Shown piece by piece: positions 1 to 9,744 of a stretch of 38,926 bases of DNA. Each line of letters begins with the position of its first letter. The first letter of the stretch is position 1. The DNA is from Calditrichota bacterium (GTDB taxonomy: Bacteria > Calditrichota > Calditrichia > JAJRVZ01). The stretch covers positions 1 to 38,926 of the forward strand of contig JAJRVZ010000147.1 in NCBI GenBank assembly GCA_024277055.1, given 5' to 3'. The notes below the pieces were generated by a model that was given only the letters and a program-made list of their open reading frames with translations, was not told where the DNA came from and did no database searches. The position numbers and the translations under genes were made by a program.

Positions 1-3000
1 CATGTACGGATAAGTCGTGAAGGTCTGATCACCGCCAACAGAAACATTACTGGTTCCGGCCTGATAGACGCCCACGAAGAAGTCGCCGGAAGTCGGTACG
101 TCTACGGCAAAATCTTCAAAGGTATCGTAGGGTCCGTCGTGCACATAACTCGTAGAGGAAATAACCGCGCCCGGCAAACCGCCGCTGGCTTCCCATACGA
201 CGACATCGAAGGGATCGCCAACCGTAGCCTGCGAAGTGAACTGCACGCGAACGGTGACGATCTGCGCCGGTCCGCTCAGCGTAAAGCGGGAACAGAAATA
301 ACCCGTTCCGCCGTTGAAACCGATTCCGCCGACTTCATTGGTTCCATCATCATAAAACAGTTCTTCTTCTATAAGGGAACCACCGCCCGGAGCCGCCCAG
401 CTCAGGGGAACATGTCCGTCCCGATCACTTTCGGCAGTCAGGTTAAAGGGCGGAACCTTGCCATAGGCCATAGTCTGAAAATCACTGCGATCGGATTCCA
501 TTGAAGGGGAACCGTTATCGTAGGAAATCACATAGGCCGTATAAAGCCCTTCGGCCGGTAATACATATTGTGCCGTCGTATCAACGACATCGGCCCACAT
601 GCTGAATTCGGCGTCGGTTTGGGCTTTGCCGTATACTTTATAACCGGCCATATCGGAAACGGTGACGGGTGACCAGGTAAAAGTAGCCAGTGAATCCAGG
701 AGGTGTACCGTAAAATTGGCCGGAGTCGGCGGCGCATGGTTTTCCGGTGTTGCGCTTACTTCATTCGACGGTATGCTCATACCATCGGCGCCGTAATCAC
801 CGGCAACAACATAGTAATAGGTTGTTCCGTTTACAACGGTTGAATCGGTGTATCCGGTGGAATCCGGTGGTACCGATCCGACCAGGTTCGACGGGTCAAC
901 TACCACTCCGGCTGATTCGGAACGATAGACATTATAGGCTGTCAATAATTTGTTTTCTTTTCCGAAAACCGATGGTGAACTGCTGTTGATACCGGATGGA
1001 TGAATTTGTTTTTCAAATTTTTCATCATCGGTTACCGCCATTGGTATCGGAGTACCGACTTTTGCCGTTCCCTTCATCGACACATCGTCAATGTACCAGA
1101 ATTCTCCCCAGGTACTGGTGTACTGGAAAGCAATATAAATCGATTGGCCGATATACGATGACAAATCGATTGACACTTCCGTGTAATCGGAAGGTAAACT
1201 ACCAACCGGAAAAGTGTGTACCGTGGTAAAAGTAGAAGTATCCGAGTTACTGGTTGCCGATATTTTTACGTAATTCGGTGCGTTGTCATAGGACAATGCC
1301 GATGCTCGATGCCAGAAATGCAGATAGGGCGCCGCACCGCTGACCGTAACCCGGTTGGTAATCAGCCACTCGTTCATGTATTCATCTATGGCGCCGTCAT
1401 CACACCGCATGGACTGTGCGCCGGTATGCCCACCTGAGGTGTACAGGTTCCAGCCTTCTTCGGAACTGTTATCGCCCAGGTTCAGGACATTCCAGTCGGA
1501 CGGCAGACCATTTTCGAAACTCTCATTCAGGGTTCCCGGATGGGACCATGAAAGCGGGACAATGAATTCCAGACCGGAAACCGCCTCAAGCGCAGTCGGG
1601 CCTGCAAGATCTTTCGAAAGCAGTGCGTCGATGGTCAGAGAACCGCCGTTGGCAAGGTTCGTATCCACACGGGCGGCAATAAATCCCGGTTTGCTGAACA
1701 GCACCGAAATATCGCCCGGCATTACCCCGGTAATTGTGTAATTTCCGGAAGCATCGGTAGTATCACTTACACCCTGACCTACAACTTCCGCGATCACGCC
1801 GGAAAAATCAGGTTCATTAACCAGTGAAACCGTACCGCTGATCGTTCCGGTGACGATCGGGTCGAAACTGAAATCTACATTCATAACACTGTCATTATTG
1901 ACTGTGATATTGCTGATTGTCTGGCTGTAGGGGAAATACCCGTTATGAGACGTCGTTATCGAGTGGATGCCGTTATACACCCCGCTGAATTCATAGAAAC
2001 CGGCGGAATCGGTAACAGTGGAATCATTGGTCGTACCGGAAAGTACCACAACCGTACCGGCATCATTCGTCGTATCCGTCAGATCCACCGTGCCGCTGAT
2101 ATATCCTATTGCAGGCGATTCTGGGGTAAGCAGGTAATCAACCGCATTTTCCAGAAGATTACCGGCGGCAACGGTATCAACAACATCGGCAAAGTTGAAA
2201 GCAAAATAAATGCTCTGTGCACTTTGCGGATTGGGGTTGTCATCATATACCGAGATACCCGCATAGTCCGAATAGCTGCTCGTGCCGTAGAATAACCATG
2301 CATCGGTAACGCTCATGGCGTCTTCACTGCCGTAATTCTGATAATTGATATCAAAACTTGTCGGCAAGGTATTCGGTGTTGTTGACAGAGGATGGTTCTC
2401 CAGACCGGCAACACGGTTCAATGTGCCGGCGTTATCCGAGGCCCAGTCGTCTGTGTGCAACAGGTAAGTCGTAACATCCGTATCGTTTCGCCAGTCCCAG
2501 CCGACTTCGCCGCCTTCAACAATATATTTATTACCGGCCATGGCAAAATTAACAAGTGCCGTACGATAGGCGTCATAATCAAGCGTAGTCGTGTTAATAC
2601 CGCTTGAAGAAATCAGCAGATCGTAGTCACTCCATGTTGCCGGATCGGTAGTCGCCGGCGTCTGGACATCTACCACAAATCCAAGCGCATTCAAAACACG
2701 GGACATACGTGTGGCGGATATTCCAAACGGGGCTTTATTCAAATCGCGGATCCAGGTACCTTTATCGGTTTCAACTTTTGTCGCCCCCGCCGGATCATCA
2801 TCAATAATCAGTACCAGACCACGGGTGGCAATAATCTCGAAACCGTGAAAACCGGCTGCCGGATCATTCGTAACATTCGAGCTGGATGACGCATCCGTGG
2901 CGGTGATACGATAAAAAACCGAATCACCGACGGCAACACTGTTGGTGTCGATATCAAACATACCACTGTAGACATCGTTCCCCTGTGCCGTCATCGTAAA

Positions 3001-5127
3001 TGAGCCTGAATTGACCGGATCGTTTACATAGTAATTAACCGTAACATCGGCAATTCCGATATTGTCCGTTACCGTTGCCTTTACCCTGGCCGGCCAGCGG
3101 ATATAAGCCTGATTGCGCAAAGGGGTATGGGTAATAACCGGTACTTCCGTATCCGGTCCTACGGTAAAGGAATAAAAGTTTGCCGGAGCGCCGACCGGAT
3201 CCACCACATAATTTGCGGCGCTGTCGACGACGGAAATAAAATACTGCACATCCGTTGCATAACCCGGACCAGGAATAAACGCATGATATTCGTTCGTATT
3301 TCCGGTCGGTGTGAGAGCAACCGTATCGGTCGGCGCTTTGCGTGAAGCGTAACCGTAAACAACCAGCAGCTGGTTCGGATCCAGTGCCGCCGTTCCAGGA
3401 GTGATGACCGTTACGACTTCATACGGGCCGTTTACATCTTCGTTATCCGAAAGCGGAGTATGTGCAATCTGCGGAATATAATCGGCTGCATTTACCAGTC
3501 CCCGATCGTCGAACCAGAATATGATCGGGGTGAGATGCGCACCGTTGTACAGATCACGATCGGCCTGTATAAAAGCAGCGGCGGCATCCTGCAGGCCCGG
3601 GCTTGAGCCCCAAAGATAATGAGCCTGAATGAACAGTTTATCGGTTACTTCACGACCGATATCTTCCCAGATTTTCATCAAAGCACTGTTCCAGAGCTGG
3701 CCTCCGTCGTGACCGGAAACATAGTCTTCGGGATAGTGCCAGTTCAGGTCTGCCCGACGACCCGGCCAGAAAGGATTATGACCATCCCAGGTAAAAACGC
3801 GTTCCCAGCCGAATTCGTAAAGGCTGCGGGAATAGGAAGTTGCCCAATAGTCGGATGAACCTTCCTGCAACGATTGGGTCTCACCGGTATAGGACATCCC
3901 GCCGGTGGTGTTGGTCTGGATTGCGTGGCCGTATTCGTGCCATATAACATCGGCATCCTCAGCATCGTCTACTCCGCCTTCGCCCCAGGCACAATAATTT
4001 GCCGAAGGAACATAATGCGAATTATCGGCGCCATCCAGTCCGTGAGGATCGGATTGGAAAGCGAGCAACCCGGGTACATTAAAACCAAGCGTCATCAACC
4101 AACGATAAGAGAGGTCGATATGATAGTAAACCATTACATCTTCAAATTCCTGCTGCGCCCGTGTATAATTGAACCCGTTGGGGTCAGCCAGTTGCGGAAA
4201 AGTGTCCGCCGGTCCTTCAAGATCACTCAGAACACAATAAGGTCCTGAAAGACTGTATGTCGAACCGTTGAAATCCAATTCGGGTAAAGTGACACCAACT
4301 CTCTCATTATTCAATTCGGTGACATCCACATCATTGGCATCTTCATAGGGAGCTCCGTAAAGTACTCCCGCGGTTGTCAGGGGATCCGGATCCCAGACCT
4401 GTCCGCTGCCATCGGTTTTGCCTTCGGCATACATGGCCTGATCACGGACGTGAATTACCTCACCGGTCTTTGCATCGACAAAAACTTCCCAGTCACCCAT
4501 CGGCCGGTCGGTAACAATAACAACACGCTGAGCCAGAACAGTACCGCGCGTTTTGCTGTCGAAAACCATCAATTCGGCTGAGGGTGGTATAATGTCTTTT
4601 CCGGAAACATTCAGATAACTGCGTGCCGCCGAAATTGCAGCCGACGATCCGACCGATACTCGTGTATCAACCGGTTTCAGGTTCGGCCGGTTGGCGTTGG
4701 CGACAAAACTTACCATATTACTTTTATTTATCGTAACAACGATATCCGCATCATAAACCGGAATTCCGTTCAGCGTTGGACGAAAACGAACATGGCTGCC
4801 GCCGGGACTTTGAGCAATGCGTACCAGCCGCAGATCATCCGATCCGTTTTTTAAACCAAACCGTTCGTAATTGTCATTCAGATACGTACGGGCCATCTGT
4901 TCCGGAGAACCGCTCAACGGACCGTAGTTTTCCTGGTATACATACCTTTCAACATGAGAAATTCGGCCGATTTTCCCTGATAATGTCTGCAGGGTTGCCT
5001 CGGTTCTCAGGTCATTGATTTCCAGGGCTTTGCTTTTCAGGTACGGTTTTTGAGCAAAACCGGTACTGACAAGCCCAACCAGTACGCCAAAAAAGACGCA
5101 CATCCTGAGTAGCTTCAGACACCTCAT
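1..5127 (-). CDS. Giant secreted M4/M36-type metallopeptidase, multi-domain, 3' end cut by window
   Basis: A continuous reading frame of 1709 codons runs from ATG at 5127 off the window start with no stop, so the C-terminus is missing. The start has a good Shine-Dalgarno (AAGGAG) and a signal peptide of about 25 residues ending in STGFA. A fungalysin/thermolysin-type propeptide and PepSY-like region (about 28-225) precede the catalytic domain (about 230-545). The zinc motif is HEYGH (His397, Glu398, His401), with the third ligand Glu422 in QEGSSD, the gluzincin layout of M4/M36. Downstream come Ig-like segments (550-765), a region with 'LVLIIDDD' (770-1005) resembling amidotransferase-like surface domains, two carboxypeptidase-regulatory-like 'ISGTV' repeats (1006-1180), a cleaved-adhesin/MAM-like jelly roll (about 1200-1350) and two FN3 modules (1390-1556). 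It is probably an exported or cell-surface protease. A T9SS tail is expected beyond the window but not seen. The M4 versus M36 assignment is not settled. Confidence 0.88.
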   Translation of the reverse strand, partial: MRCLKLLRMCVFFGVLVGLVSTGFAQKPYLKSKALEINDLRTEATLQTLSGKIGRISHVERYVYQENYGPLSGSPEQMARTYLNDNYERFGLKNGSDDLRLVRIAQSPGGSHVRFRPTLNGIPVYDADIVVTINKSNMVSFVANANRPNLKPVDTRVSVGSSAAISAARSYLNVSGKDIIPPSAELMVFDSKTRGTVLAQRVVIVTDRPMGDWEVFVDAKTGEVIHVRDQAMYAEGKTDGSGQVWDPDPLTTAGVLYGAPYEDANDVDVTELNNERVGVTLPELDFNGSTYSLSGPYCVLSDLEGPADTFPQLADPNGFNYTRAQQEFEDVMVYYHIDLSYRWLMTLGFNVPGLLAFQSDPHGLDGADNSHYVPSANYCAWGEGGVDDAEDADVIWHEYGHAIQTNTTGGMSYTGETQSLQEGSSDYWATSYSRSLYEFGWERVFTWDGHNPFWPGRRADLNWHYPEDYVSGHDGGQLWNSALMKIWEDIGREVTDKLFIQAHYLWGSSPGLQDAAAAFIQADRDLYNGAHLTPIIFWFDDRGLVNAADYIPQIAHTPLSDNEDVNGPYEVVTVITPGTAALDPNQLLVVYGYASRKAPTDTVALTPTGNTNEYHAFIPGPGYATDVQYFISVVDSAANYVVDPVGAPANFYSFTVGPDTEVPVITHTPLRNQAYIRWPARVKATVTDNIGIADVTVNYYVNDPVNSGSFTMTAQGNDVYSGMFDIDTNSVAVGDSVFYRITATDASSSSNVTNDPAAGFHGFEIIATRGLVLIIDDDPAGATKVETDKGTWIRDLNKAPFGISATRMSRVLNALGFVVDVQTPATTDPATWSDYDLLISSSGINTTTLDYDAYRTALVNFAMAGNKYIVEGGEVGWDWRNDTDVTTYLLHTDDWASDNAGTLNRVAGLENHPLSTTPNTLPTSFDINYQNYGSEDAMSVTDAWLFYGTSSYSDYAGISVYDDNPNPQSAQSIYFAFNFADVVDTVAAGNLLENAVDYLLTPESPAIGYISGTVDLTDTTNDAGTVVVLSGTTNDSTVTDSAGFYEFSGVYNGIHSITTSHNGYFPYSQTISNITVNNDSVMNVDFSFDPIVTGTISGTVSLVNEPDFSGVIAEVVGQGVSDTTDASGNYTITGVMPGDISVLFSKPGFIAARVDTNLANGGSLTIDALLSKDLAGPTALEAVSGLEFIVPLSWSHPGTLNESFENGLPSDWNVLNLGDNSSEEGWNLYTSGGHTGAQSMRCDDGAIDEYMNEWLITNRVTVSGAAPYLHFWHRASALSYDNAPNYVKISATSNSDTSTFTTVHTFPVGSLPSDYTEVSIDLSSYIGQSIYIAFQYTSTWGEFWYIDDVSMKGTAKVGTPIPMAVTDDEKFEKQIHPSGINSSSPSVFGKENKLLTAYNVYRSESAGVVVDPSNLVGSVPPDSTGYTDSTVVNGTTYYYVVAGDYGADGMSIPSNEVSATPENHAPPTPANFTVHLLDSLATFTWSPVTVSDMAGYKVYGKAQTDAEFSMWADVVDTTAQYVLPAEGLYTAYVISYDNGSPSMESDRSDFQTMAYGKVPPFNLTAESDRDGHVPLSWAAPGGGSLIEEELFYDDGTNEVGGIGFNGGTGYFCSRFTLSGPAQIVTVRVQFTSQATVGDPFDVVVWEASGGLPGAVISSTSYVHDGPYDTFEDFAVDVPTSGDFFVGVYQAGTSNVSVGGDQTFTTYPYM

Positions 5128-5238
5128 AAAAGCTCCTTAAGTTAAGTTAATAAGATAGTTGCAAGGATTGCACATGATACTTTCAGGACAGATGATCCAT
5201 TCTGTCTCTGTTTTGCCTGTTTTTGCTTATCTGCTTAC

Positions 5239-5255
5239 CAGCTGATAATCAGCTG
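5239..5255 (-). terminator. Hairpin just after the M28 peptidase stop
   Basis: A perfect 7-bp stem (CAGCTGA / TCAGCTG) with a 3-base loop lies 5 bases past the stop codon of the M28 gene and before the M4/M36 gene on the same strand. No T tract follows on the minus strand, so it is not a classical intrinsic terminator. It could stabilise the 3' end or attenuate read-through into the next gene. Confidence 0.3.
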
Positions 5256-5260
5256 AACGA

Positions 5261-7921
5261 TTACTTTATCAGAAGTAGTCGGCGGGTCATCCGTACGGAT
5301 CCGGCTCGAATTACGGCCAGATACAGCCCTGAGGCCAATCCATCACCGGAAAATTCCACCCTGTATTCACCCGGCGTCTGAATATCATTCACCAGGTCTT
5401 TTATTTTCTCACCGGCAATATTGTATATCGCCAGCTGAATTTTCTGCAATTTATCATTACGATACAAAATCGTAGTAACCGGATTAAATGGATTGGGATA
5501 TGCAGGAAACAAATAAAACTGCTCAGGCAGATCGTTTGGGCGTGCGATAGCGGTAACTGTATCCAGAACATCAAATACCCACAGGTGGGCGGCAGTCCTC
5601 CCTCTTCCATCATCCAGAACGGCCATAACCGTGTCTTTCCCGACACGCGTGAAATTGAATATTGCCGTTGAATCATAAACCGTTTGCTGATCGTGTTTGA
5701 AAGTGTAGCGTACGGAATCCCCATCCACATCAATTCCGGATATGCTGAATTCCTGCTCACTTCCAATTGCAATGCTGTCTAAAACAGCGGGATAGAAAGA
5801 TACAACTTGCGGAGGATGATTTGCAACTTCTCCACGAAAATCCATTCTTATTTCATTGATATACCAGCCACGCAGGTTGGTAAAATAATCGGAACGAAAA
5901 TCAAATCGAAAACGGATGCTGTCGCCGGTAAAACTATTCAAATCAAACTTGTCCTGTTTGAAAAAATATGAATTCCCCGTAAATCCCGGCTCTCCAAGCA
6001 ACCAGATCAGAGGTGCCGGATAACCGGTTTCCGGCGCGATTACCTGGAATGGCCCGTTGTTCACCGATACTTTTACATTGCCGCCGTCGTTGATGGGCTC
6101 GATTGAGTAGAAATGATCGATCACCAGCGAAATATCCTGTTTCCCGGAAAGATCAATCACGGTTGTACTTAATTGTGAGAGCCGATCGGCCGTATAGGTG
6201 CCGCTGATTGCCGTTGCCCACATCCCGCGCCCCGTCTCTCCCGGAATGGAAGAATCGGTAACATGACCCCATCCCCAGTCTCCCGAAGCTGTAAAGTTTT
6301 CACCGCCGGCTTCGAAAGTAAAAAGCTCACTGTTCAGCAATTCGAAACTGTAGGTGCCGCTTTCCGGCTCCCAGGCTACATTCTGATTCGAAGAATTGTC
6401 CACCGCCCTGAATCGATAGGATACACTATCGGCGGGAAAAAGCTCTGTTTCAAAATCCGTGAACCATTTGTCCCCCCCACCACGCTGCAGGGCGATTTCC
6501 TGCTCACCCGAACCGTTGATATCCACGAAAAGCGAAACCGAACGCAATCCGTTCCTGTCGGTCGCCTCCAGCGAAAACCGTATCGGATTAATCAGATAAG
6601 ACTGATCGGGAATCGGTGCGTGCAGTATTTGCGGGGCTTCCAGATCGGGGGCAATAGTGAAGGTGTAGTATTCGCCCGGATTCTGCGGCAACCGGGAATC
6701 AATGCTGTCCTGGTTGGTAAAATGAAGATAATAATCGATTACGGTCCCAAACGACTGCGCCGGAATATCGGCCGAGTAAAAAAGTGTATCTCCGTCCTGA
6801 TGGTCCAGCGGCATTTGTATTACTTCAAATACTCCGCTGTTAATACGGTAAAAAAGTTCCGCTTTCTGAACGTTCGACGAACTGCGAACTTTCACCGAAA
6901 CCTGTGTGGGATTGATATCATCTTCAACTAGGGTGATGGGCGTATGATACAGATCCAGATACTTTGCTTCAAGTTGGGCAAAGTGTAACGCAGCCGCAAC
7001 AGTGGCTTTGGCGATTTCGGTAACATATGCCGGGTCCAGATTTGCCAGAACGTCATTCGGCGAATGCGGATAGCTGGATTCATTGGTTTCAAAAAACCCG
7101 GTAATTATAAAACCGGCGTCTTCGAAAGGCATATAGTCGCTGGCGTAAGCATAAGCAATTTGCGTATTTAGTGAAGAATACATCTGTGTCAGTGAAGACA
7201 GTGTATCCGTGTATGCGGCCGAAACAGGATTGTTTCCGGGCGGGGGACCCTCATCTCTTTCACAGGTTACCGTGTTGTTGGTCAACCCGGCAACTCCGCC
7301 AACTTCATCAATATTCAAAACCAGAAGAATATCTTCATTTTGCGCGACGGCAACATCAGTCACATAAGCCTGACTGCCTACCAGCCCAACCTCTTCGGCG
7401 GAAAAATTGATAAATCGGATGGTAAGATTACAATTCACATCCGCCAGTATACGGGCCGTTTCAAGAATTATTGCCGTACCCGAGCCGTTGTCGTTCACTC
7501 CCGGACCGACGATAGTGTCATAGTGCCCGTCAATTATTAAATGTACATCGGGTTGCCGGGTACCTGTCTTGGTTAGAATTATATTCTGCAACGTGTTGCC
7601 GCTGAAATTAAAATCATGGAACTGGATATCGGTATATCCGTATTGCAGATATTTGTTGTATATCCAGTCCCGTGCATTAACCAGTTCCGTACTGCCGACC
7701 GATTTAACACCGAAGGATTCCAGCTGCTGTAAATAGCTGTAAATCGAATCGTAGGAAACCTGATTTACATACCCGGCAATATTGGCATCAAATTCAAGTT
7801 GTACAGATCGCGGTTGAGAGTAACTGGTATGTTTTTGGTCGATCGAAGCGGTTGCTGACAAATCCGGTAAAACTATTGATAACAAGATTACGGCCAAAAT
7901 CCGTTTTGCGGAAATATTCAT
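5261..7921 (-). CDS. Secreted M28 family zinc aminopeptidase with T9SS type A sorting domain
   Basis: I place the start at ATG 7921 (886 aa). There a typical signal peptide (NISAKRILAVILLSIVLPDL) follows an upstream AAGGAAGA; the frame stays open to 8050, but that extension is lysine-rich and unlike a leader. The M28 domain (about 45-305) shows all co-catalytic zinc residues: His133 in GHYDT, Asp144 in GVNDNGSG, Glu176/Glu177 in SAEE, Asp205 in LNIDEVGG and His286 in SYPHSP. Ig-like segments and a jelly-roll domain (about 535-700) follow, then a final ~90-residue domain with 'YPNPFNPVTTI' and ending 'RRLLLIK', the FlgD-like T9SS type A signal. Family members remove N-terminal residues from peptides; this one should be exported and released or surface-bound through T9SS. 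It lies upstream of, and in the same direction as, the giant M4/M36 peptidase, suggesting a joint role in extracellular protein degradation. Confidence 0.93.
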   Translation of the reverse strand: MNISAKRILAVILLSIVLPDLSATASIDQKHTSYSQPRSVQLEFDANIAGYVNQVSYDSIYSYLQQLESFGVKSVGSTELVNARDWIYNKYLQYGYTDIQFHDFNFSGNTLQNIILTKTGTRQPDVHLIIDGHYDTIVGPGVNDNGSGTAIILETARILADVNCNLTIRFINFSAEEVGLVGSQAYVTDVAVAQNEDILLVLNIDEVGGVAGLTNNTVTCERDEGPPPGNNPVSAAYTDTLSSLTQMYSSLNTQIAYAYASDYMPFEDAGFIITGFFETNESSYPHSPNDVLANLDPAYVTEIAKATVAAALHFAQLEAKYLDLYHTPITLVEDDINPTQVSVKVRSSSNVQKAELFYRINSGVFEVIQMPLDHQDGDTLFYSADIPAQSFGTVIDYYLHFTNQDSIDSRLPQNPGEYYTFTIAPDLEAPQILHAPIPDQSYLINPIRFSLEATDRNGLRSVSLFVDINGSGEQEIALQRGGGDKWFTDFETELFPADSVSYRFRAVDNSSNQNVAWEPESGTYSFELLNSELFTFEAGGENFTASGDWGWGHVTDSSIPGETGRGMWATAISGTYTADRLSQLSTTVIDLSGKQDISLVIDHFYSIEPINDGGNVKVSVNNGPFQVIAPETGYPAPLIWLLGEPGFTGNSYFFKQDKFDLNSFTGDSIRFRFDFRSDYFTNLRGWYINEIRMDFRGEVANHPPQVVSFYPAVLDSIAIGSEQEFSISGIDVDGDSVRYTFKHDQQTVYDSTAIFNFTRVGKDTVMAVLDDGRGRTAAHLWVFDVLDTVTAIARPNDLPEQFYLFPAYPNPFNPVTTILYRNDKLQKIQLAIYNIAGEKIKDLVNDIQTPGEYRVEFSGDGLASGLYLAVIRAGSVRMTRRLLLIK

Positions 7922-8116
7922 ATATTGAAGCAATCTTCCTTTTCTGATTTTTGGTGGAATTCGAAATTGGAAAGTTGAATATAATGCAAGGTATTTTTTT
8001 TTGCAACAGCTTTTCGTACTCTTCTCAAATTGATATTCAAAAAAGTTCATGACCAGTATGAATTAATTAGTTGCAAATTGACACTTTATTAAATAATATT
8101 GCTTAAATATCAACGA

Positions 8117-8137
8117 AAAATGATTCGGGATCATTTT
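8117..8137. repeat. Perfect inverted repeat (8-bp arms, 5-base loop)
   Basis: AAAATGAT - TCGGG - ATCATTTT. The arms are flanked by A on one side and T on the other, so transcripts from either strand would form a hairpin followed by a short U run. It lies between divergent genes, so it may be an operator or a weak bidirectional terminator. Confidence 0.45.
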
Positions 8138-8316
8138 ACAATCACTTTATAATTATTTTTGTGTCCGGAATCAATTTCTTTCCGAAGTTCACTCGATTTC
8201 CGGGGTATACCTGTTCCACTGTTGCAACCGACGATACTGAATTGAAACCCGATTCGTTTCGCTCCGCTGATCCCGATTCAATCTTTCTTCTCCTCTTTCC
8301 TCCAGGGAGGTGTATT

Positions 8317-8424
8317 ATGACCTCTTTCACGTTTATCCTTCTGCTCTTTGTTACCACAGACATTCCGACCGCACGGCAGGCATTTCAAGCATTTATTAAC
8401 GGGGTACCGGACAATACAGACTGA
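8317..8424 (+). CDS. Possible 35-residue small protein
   Basis: ATG at 8317 is preceded by a strong Shine-Dalgarno (AGGGAGGTG, about 5 bases upstream), and a short frame runs to TGA at 8424. The product begins MTSFTFILLLFVTTD, a short hydrophobic stretch followed by a polar tail, so it could be a small membrane peptide. The same SD lies in a CCTCC-AG-GGAGG palindrome and may be coincidental. No family is recognised. The call rests on the ribosome site and position only. Confidence 0.2.
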   Translation: MTSFTFILLLFVTTDIPTARQAFQAFINGVPDNTD

Positions 8425-8637
8425 GTTTTAGAAAGGTACATTCATAATATAAATCGAAAAGCGCGGCGGTTTTAACGGAATAAACAATTGAGTTTTCAGC
8501 ATCCTGACTGTCGGTTTCCATGCAAGCAGTAGGTTCTTTTTGAATCGAATATATTTCATTTTCAATTGTCTGAATTTTTGTTAACTTTCACCTGTAATTT
8601 TAATCGGTATTTACATGCATATTCACCAGGCTGACTG

Positions 8638-9735
8638 ATGATGAGAAAAATTCTGTTCGTGCTTTTGTTTAATGTATTTTTTGCGAATGCGCAGACCGGT
8701 GAAGCGCCTATCCGTGTCTTTGGTTATTTTCAGAACACGTTTCAATACCAGCGCTACACCACCCGGGATCGCGAGCAGGACTCCTTTATTATGCAACAGA
8801 TGAACCTGTTTTTTCAGAAAGACCTGGGACGCAACTGGACGGCGCTGGTAAATTTTGAGTTATTGAATTCATTTTCATCCAGCCGTCGCTGGGGAGCGTT
8901 CAATCTCGAAGAGGCCTGGGTTCGATATCGTGCCGGTCGCCAGTTCAACATGAAACTGGGATTGCAGATTCCGGTCTTTAATAATTTTAATGAAATAAAA
9001 AACCGGACGCCGATCATCCCTTATATTATACGTCCCCTGATATATGAAACTTCTTTCCGGGAAAATATCGCGGTTGACGAGTACGCTCCGCAGAGCGCCT
9101 ATATCCAGTTCTATGGATTTATTCCCGGCGGTGATGTAAAAATAGATTACGCCGTTTACCTCGGGAACAGCCCCAATATTACTACAATCGAGCAAAAAGG
9201 GGTAAGCGGTATCGATTCCACCACGGCGCTGTTGCTCGGCGGCAGGATCGGAATCCGCTATAAAAATCTGAAAGCCGGACTATCATTGACCCGTGACGGC
9301 AGCAATGCCTTCAAGGGGGCTGAGATGGTTTTCGGTGGTCCCGCAGGACGTTTCATCAATATTCCACGTGTCCGCTTCGGTTCCGATTTGTCCTATGAAT
9401 ATGAACGGATTGATGTATCCGCCGAGTTTATAAATGTTTCCTACCGGGAAAACATCCCGGCTTTTGAATTTGAGAAAGAGTTTTATTACGGAACCATCGG
9501 TGCGCAGCTGACCGATGATCTGTACGGTTTTTTCAGTTACTGGAAAACCAAAGAAACCGTAATGAATTTTATTGTGGAAGTCGTCGTGCCGAATGTTGGC
9601 TTCAGATTTAATCTGACCGATCGCATCACTATCAAACTCCATTATGCACCGGTGCAGGTGGAAAGCACCGATCAGCATCGTTATCGGGATGATAATTTTG
9701 ACTTTTTTGCGGCAGCCATTTCTGTCTTTATGTAG
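8638..9735 (+). CDS. Outer-membrane beta-barrel, porin-like protein
   Basis: 365 aa with an N-terminal signal peptide (about 19 residues, ending FANAQ), followed by alternating amphipathic strands rich in Tyr/Phe and Arg and ending in a hydrophobic-aromatic C-terminal strand (AAISVFM), typical of an outer-membrane barrel. Length and style resemble phosphate-selective porin O/P-like proteins, but no diagnostic motif was seen, so the substrate is inferred only from the neighbouring PstS-like gene. ATG codons at 8638 and 8641 are both possible starts; no strong Shine-Dalgarno is visible. First gene of a tight four-gene run to 13022, with 9 bases to the next gene. Probable role: outer-membrane entry of the ligand sensed by the downstream kinase. 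Confidence 0.72.
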   Translation: MMRKILFVLLFNVFFANAQTGEAPIRVFGYFQNTFQYQRYTTRDREQDSFIMQQMNLFFQKDLGRNWTALVNFELLNSFSSSRRWGAFNLEEAWVRYRAGRQFNMKLGLQIPVFNNFNEIKNRTPIIPYIIRPLIYETSFRENIAVDEYAPQSAYIQFYGFIPGGDVKIDYAVYLGNSPNITTIEQKGVSGIDSTTALLLGGRIGIRYKNLKAGLSLTRDGSNAFKGAEMVFGGPAGRFINIPRVRFGSDLSYEYERIDVSAEFINVSYRENIPAFEFEKEFYYGTIGAQLTDDLYGFFSYWKTKETVMNFIVEVVVPNVGFRFNLTDRITIKLHYAPVQVESTDQHRYRDDNFDFFAAAISVFM

Positions 9736-9744
9736 GTTTAGGCA

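Larger units (their letters stand above)
7922..8637. other. Divergent intergenic region between the M28 peptidase and the porin operon
   Basis: About 700 bases with no convincing long gene. The part from 8050 to 8160 is strongly AT-rich and contains a hairpin. Frames open on both strands across 8142-8424, but their compositions are unlike the neighbouring proteins. The only open frame with a strong ribosome site is the small one starting at 8317. The last 200 bases before 8638 are AT-rich and presumably carry the promoter of the porin operon, but I could not identify a defined -35/-10 or FCB-type promoter. Confidence 0.6.

Noticed and set aside
139-5018. Many open frames on the plus strand across this stretch
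   Set aside because: They are shadows of the single continuous minus-strand frame from 5127, which alone shows domain motifs and a signal peptide.
7922-8050. N-terminal extension of the M28 peptidase starting at ATG 8050
   Set aside because: It is lysine- and aromatic-rich, precedes a clear signal peptide, and the inner ATG at 7921 has a better placed ribosome site.
8078-8106. TTGACA followed by AT-rich sequence as a sigma-70 promoter
   Set aside because: No convincing -10 box at 16-18 bases; FCB lineages often use different promoters, so an AT-rich match means little.
8142-8363. Minus-strand frame of 73 codons in the divergent gap
   Set aside because: No ribosome site, no recognisable motif, and composition unlike neighbouring proteins.
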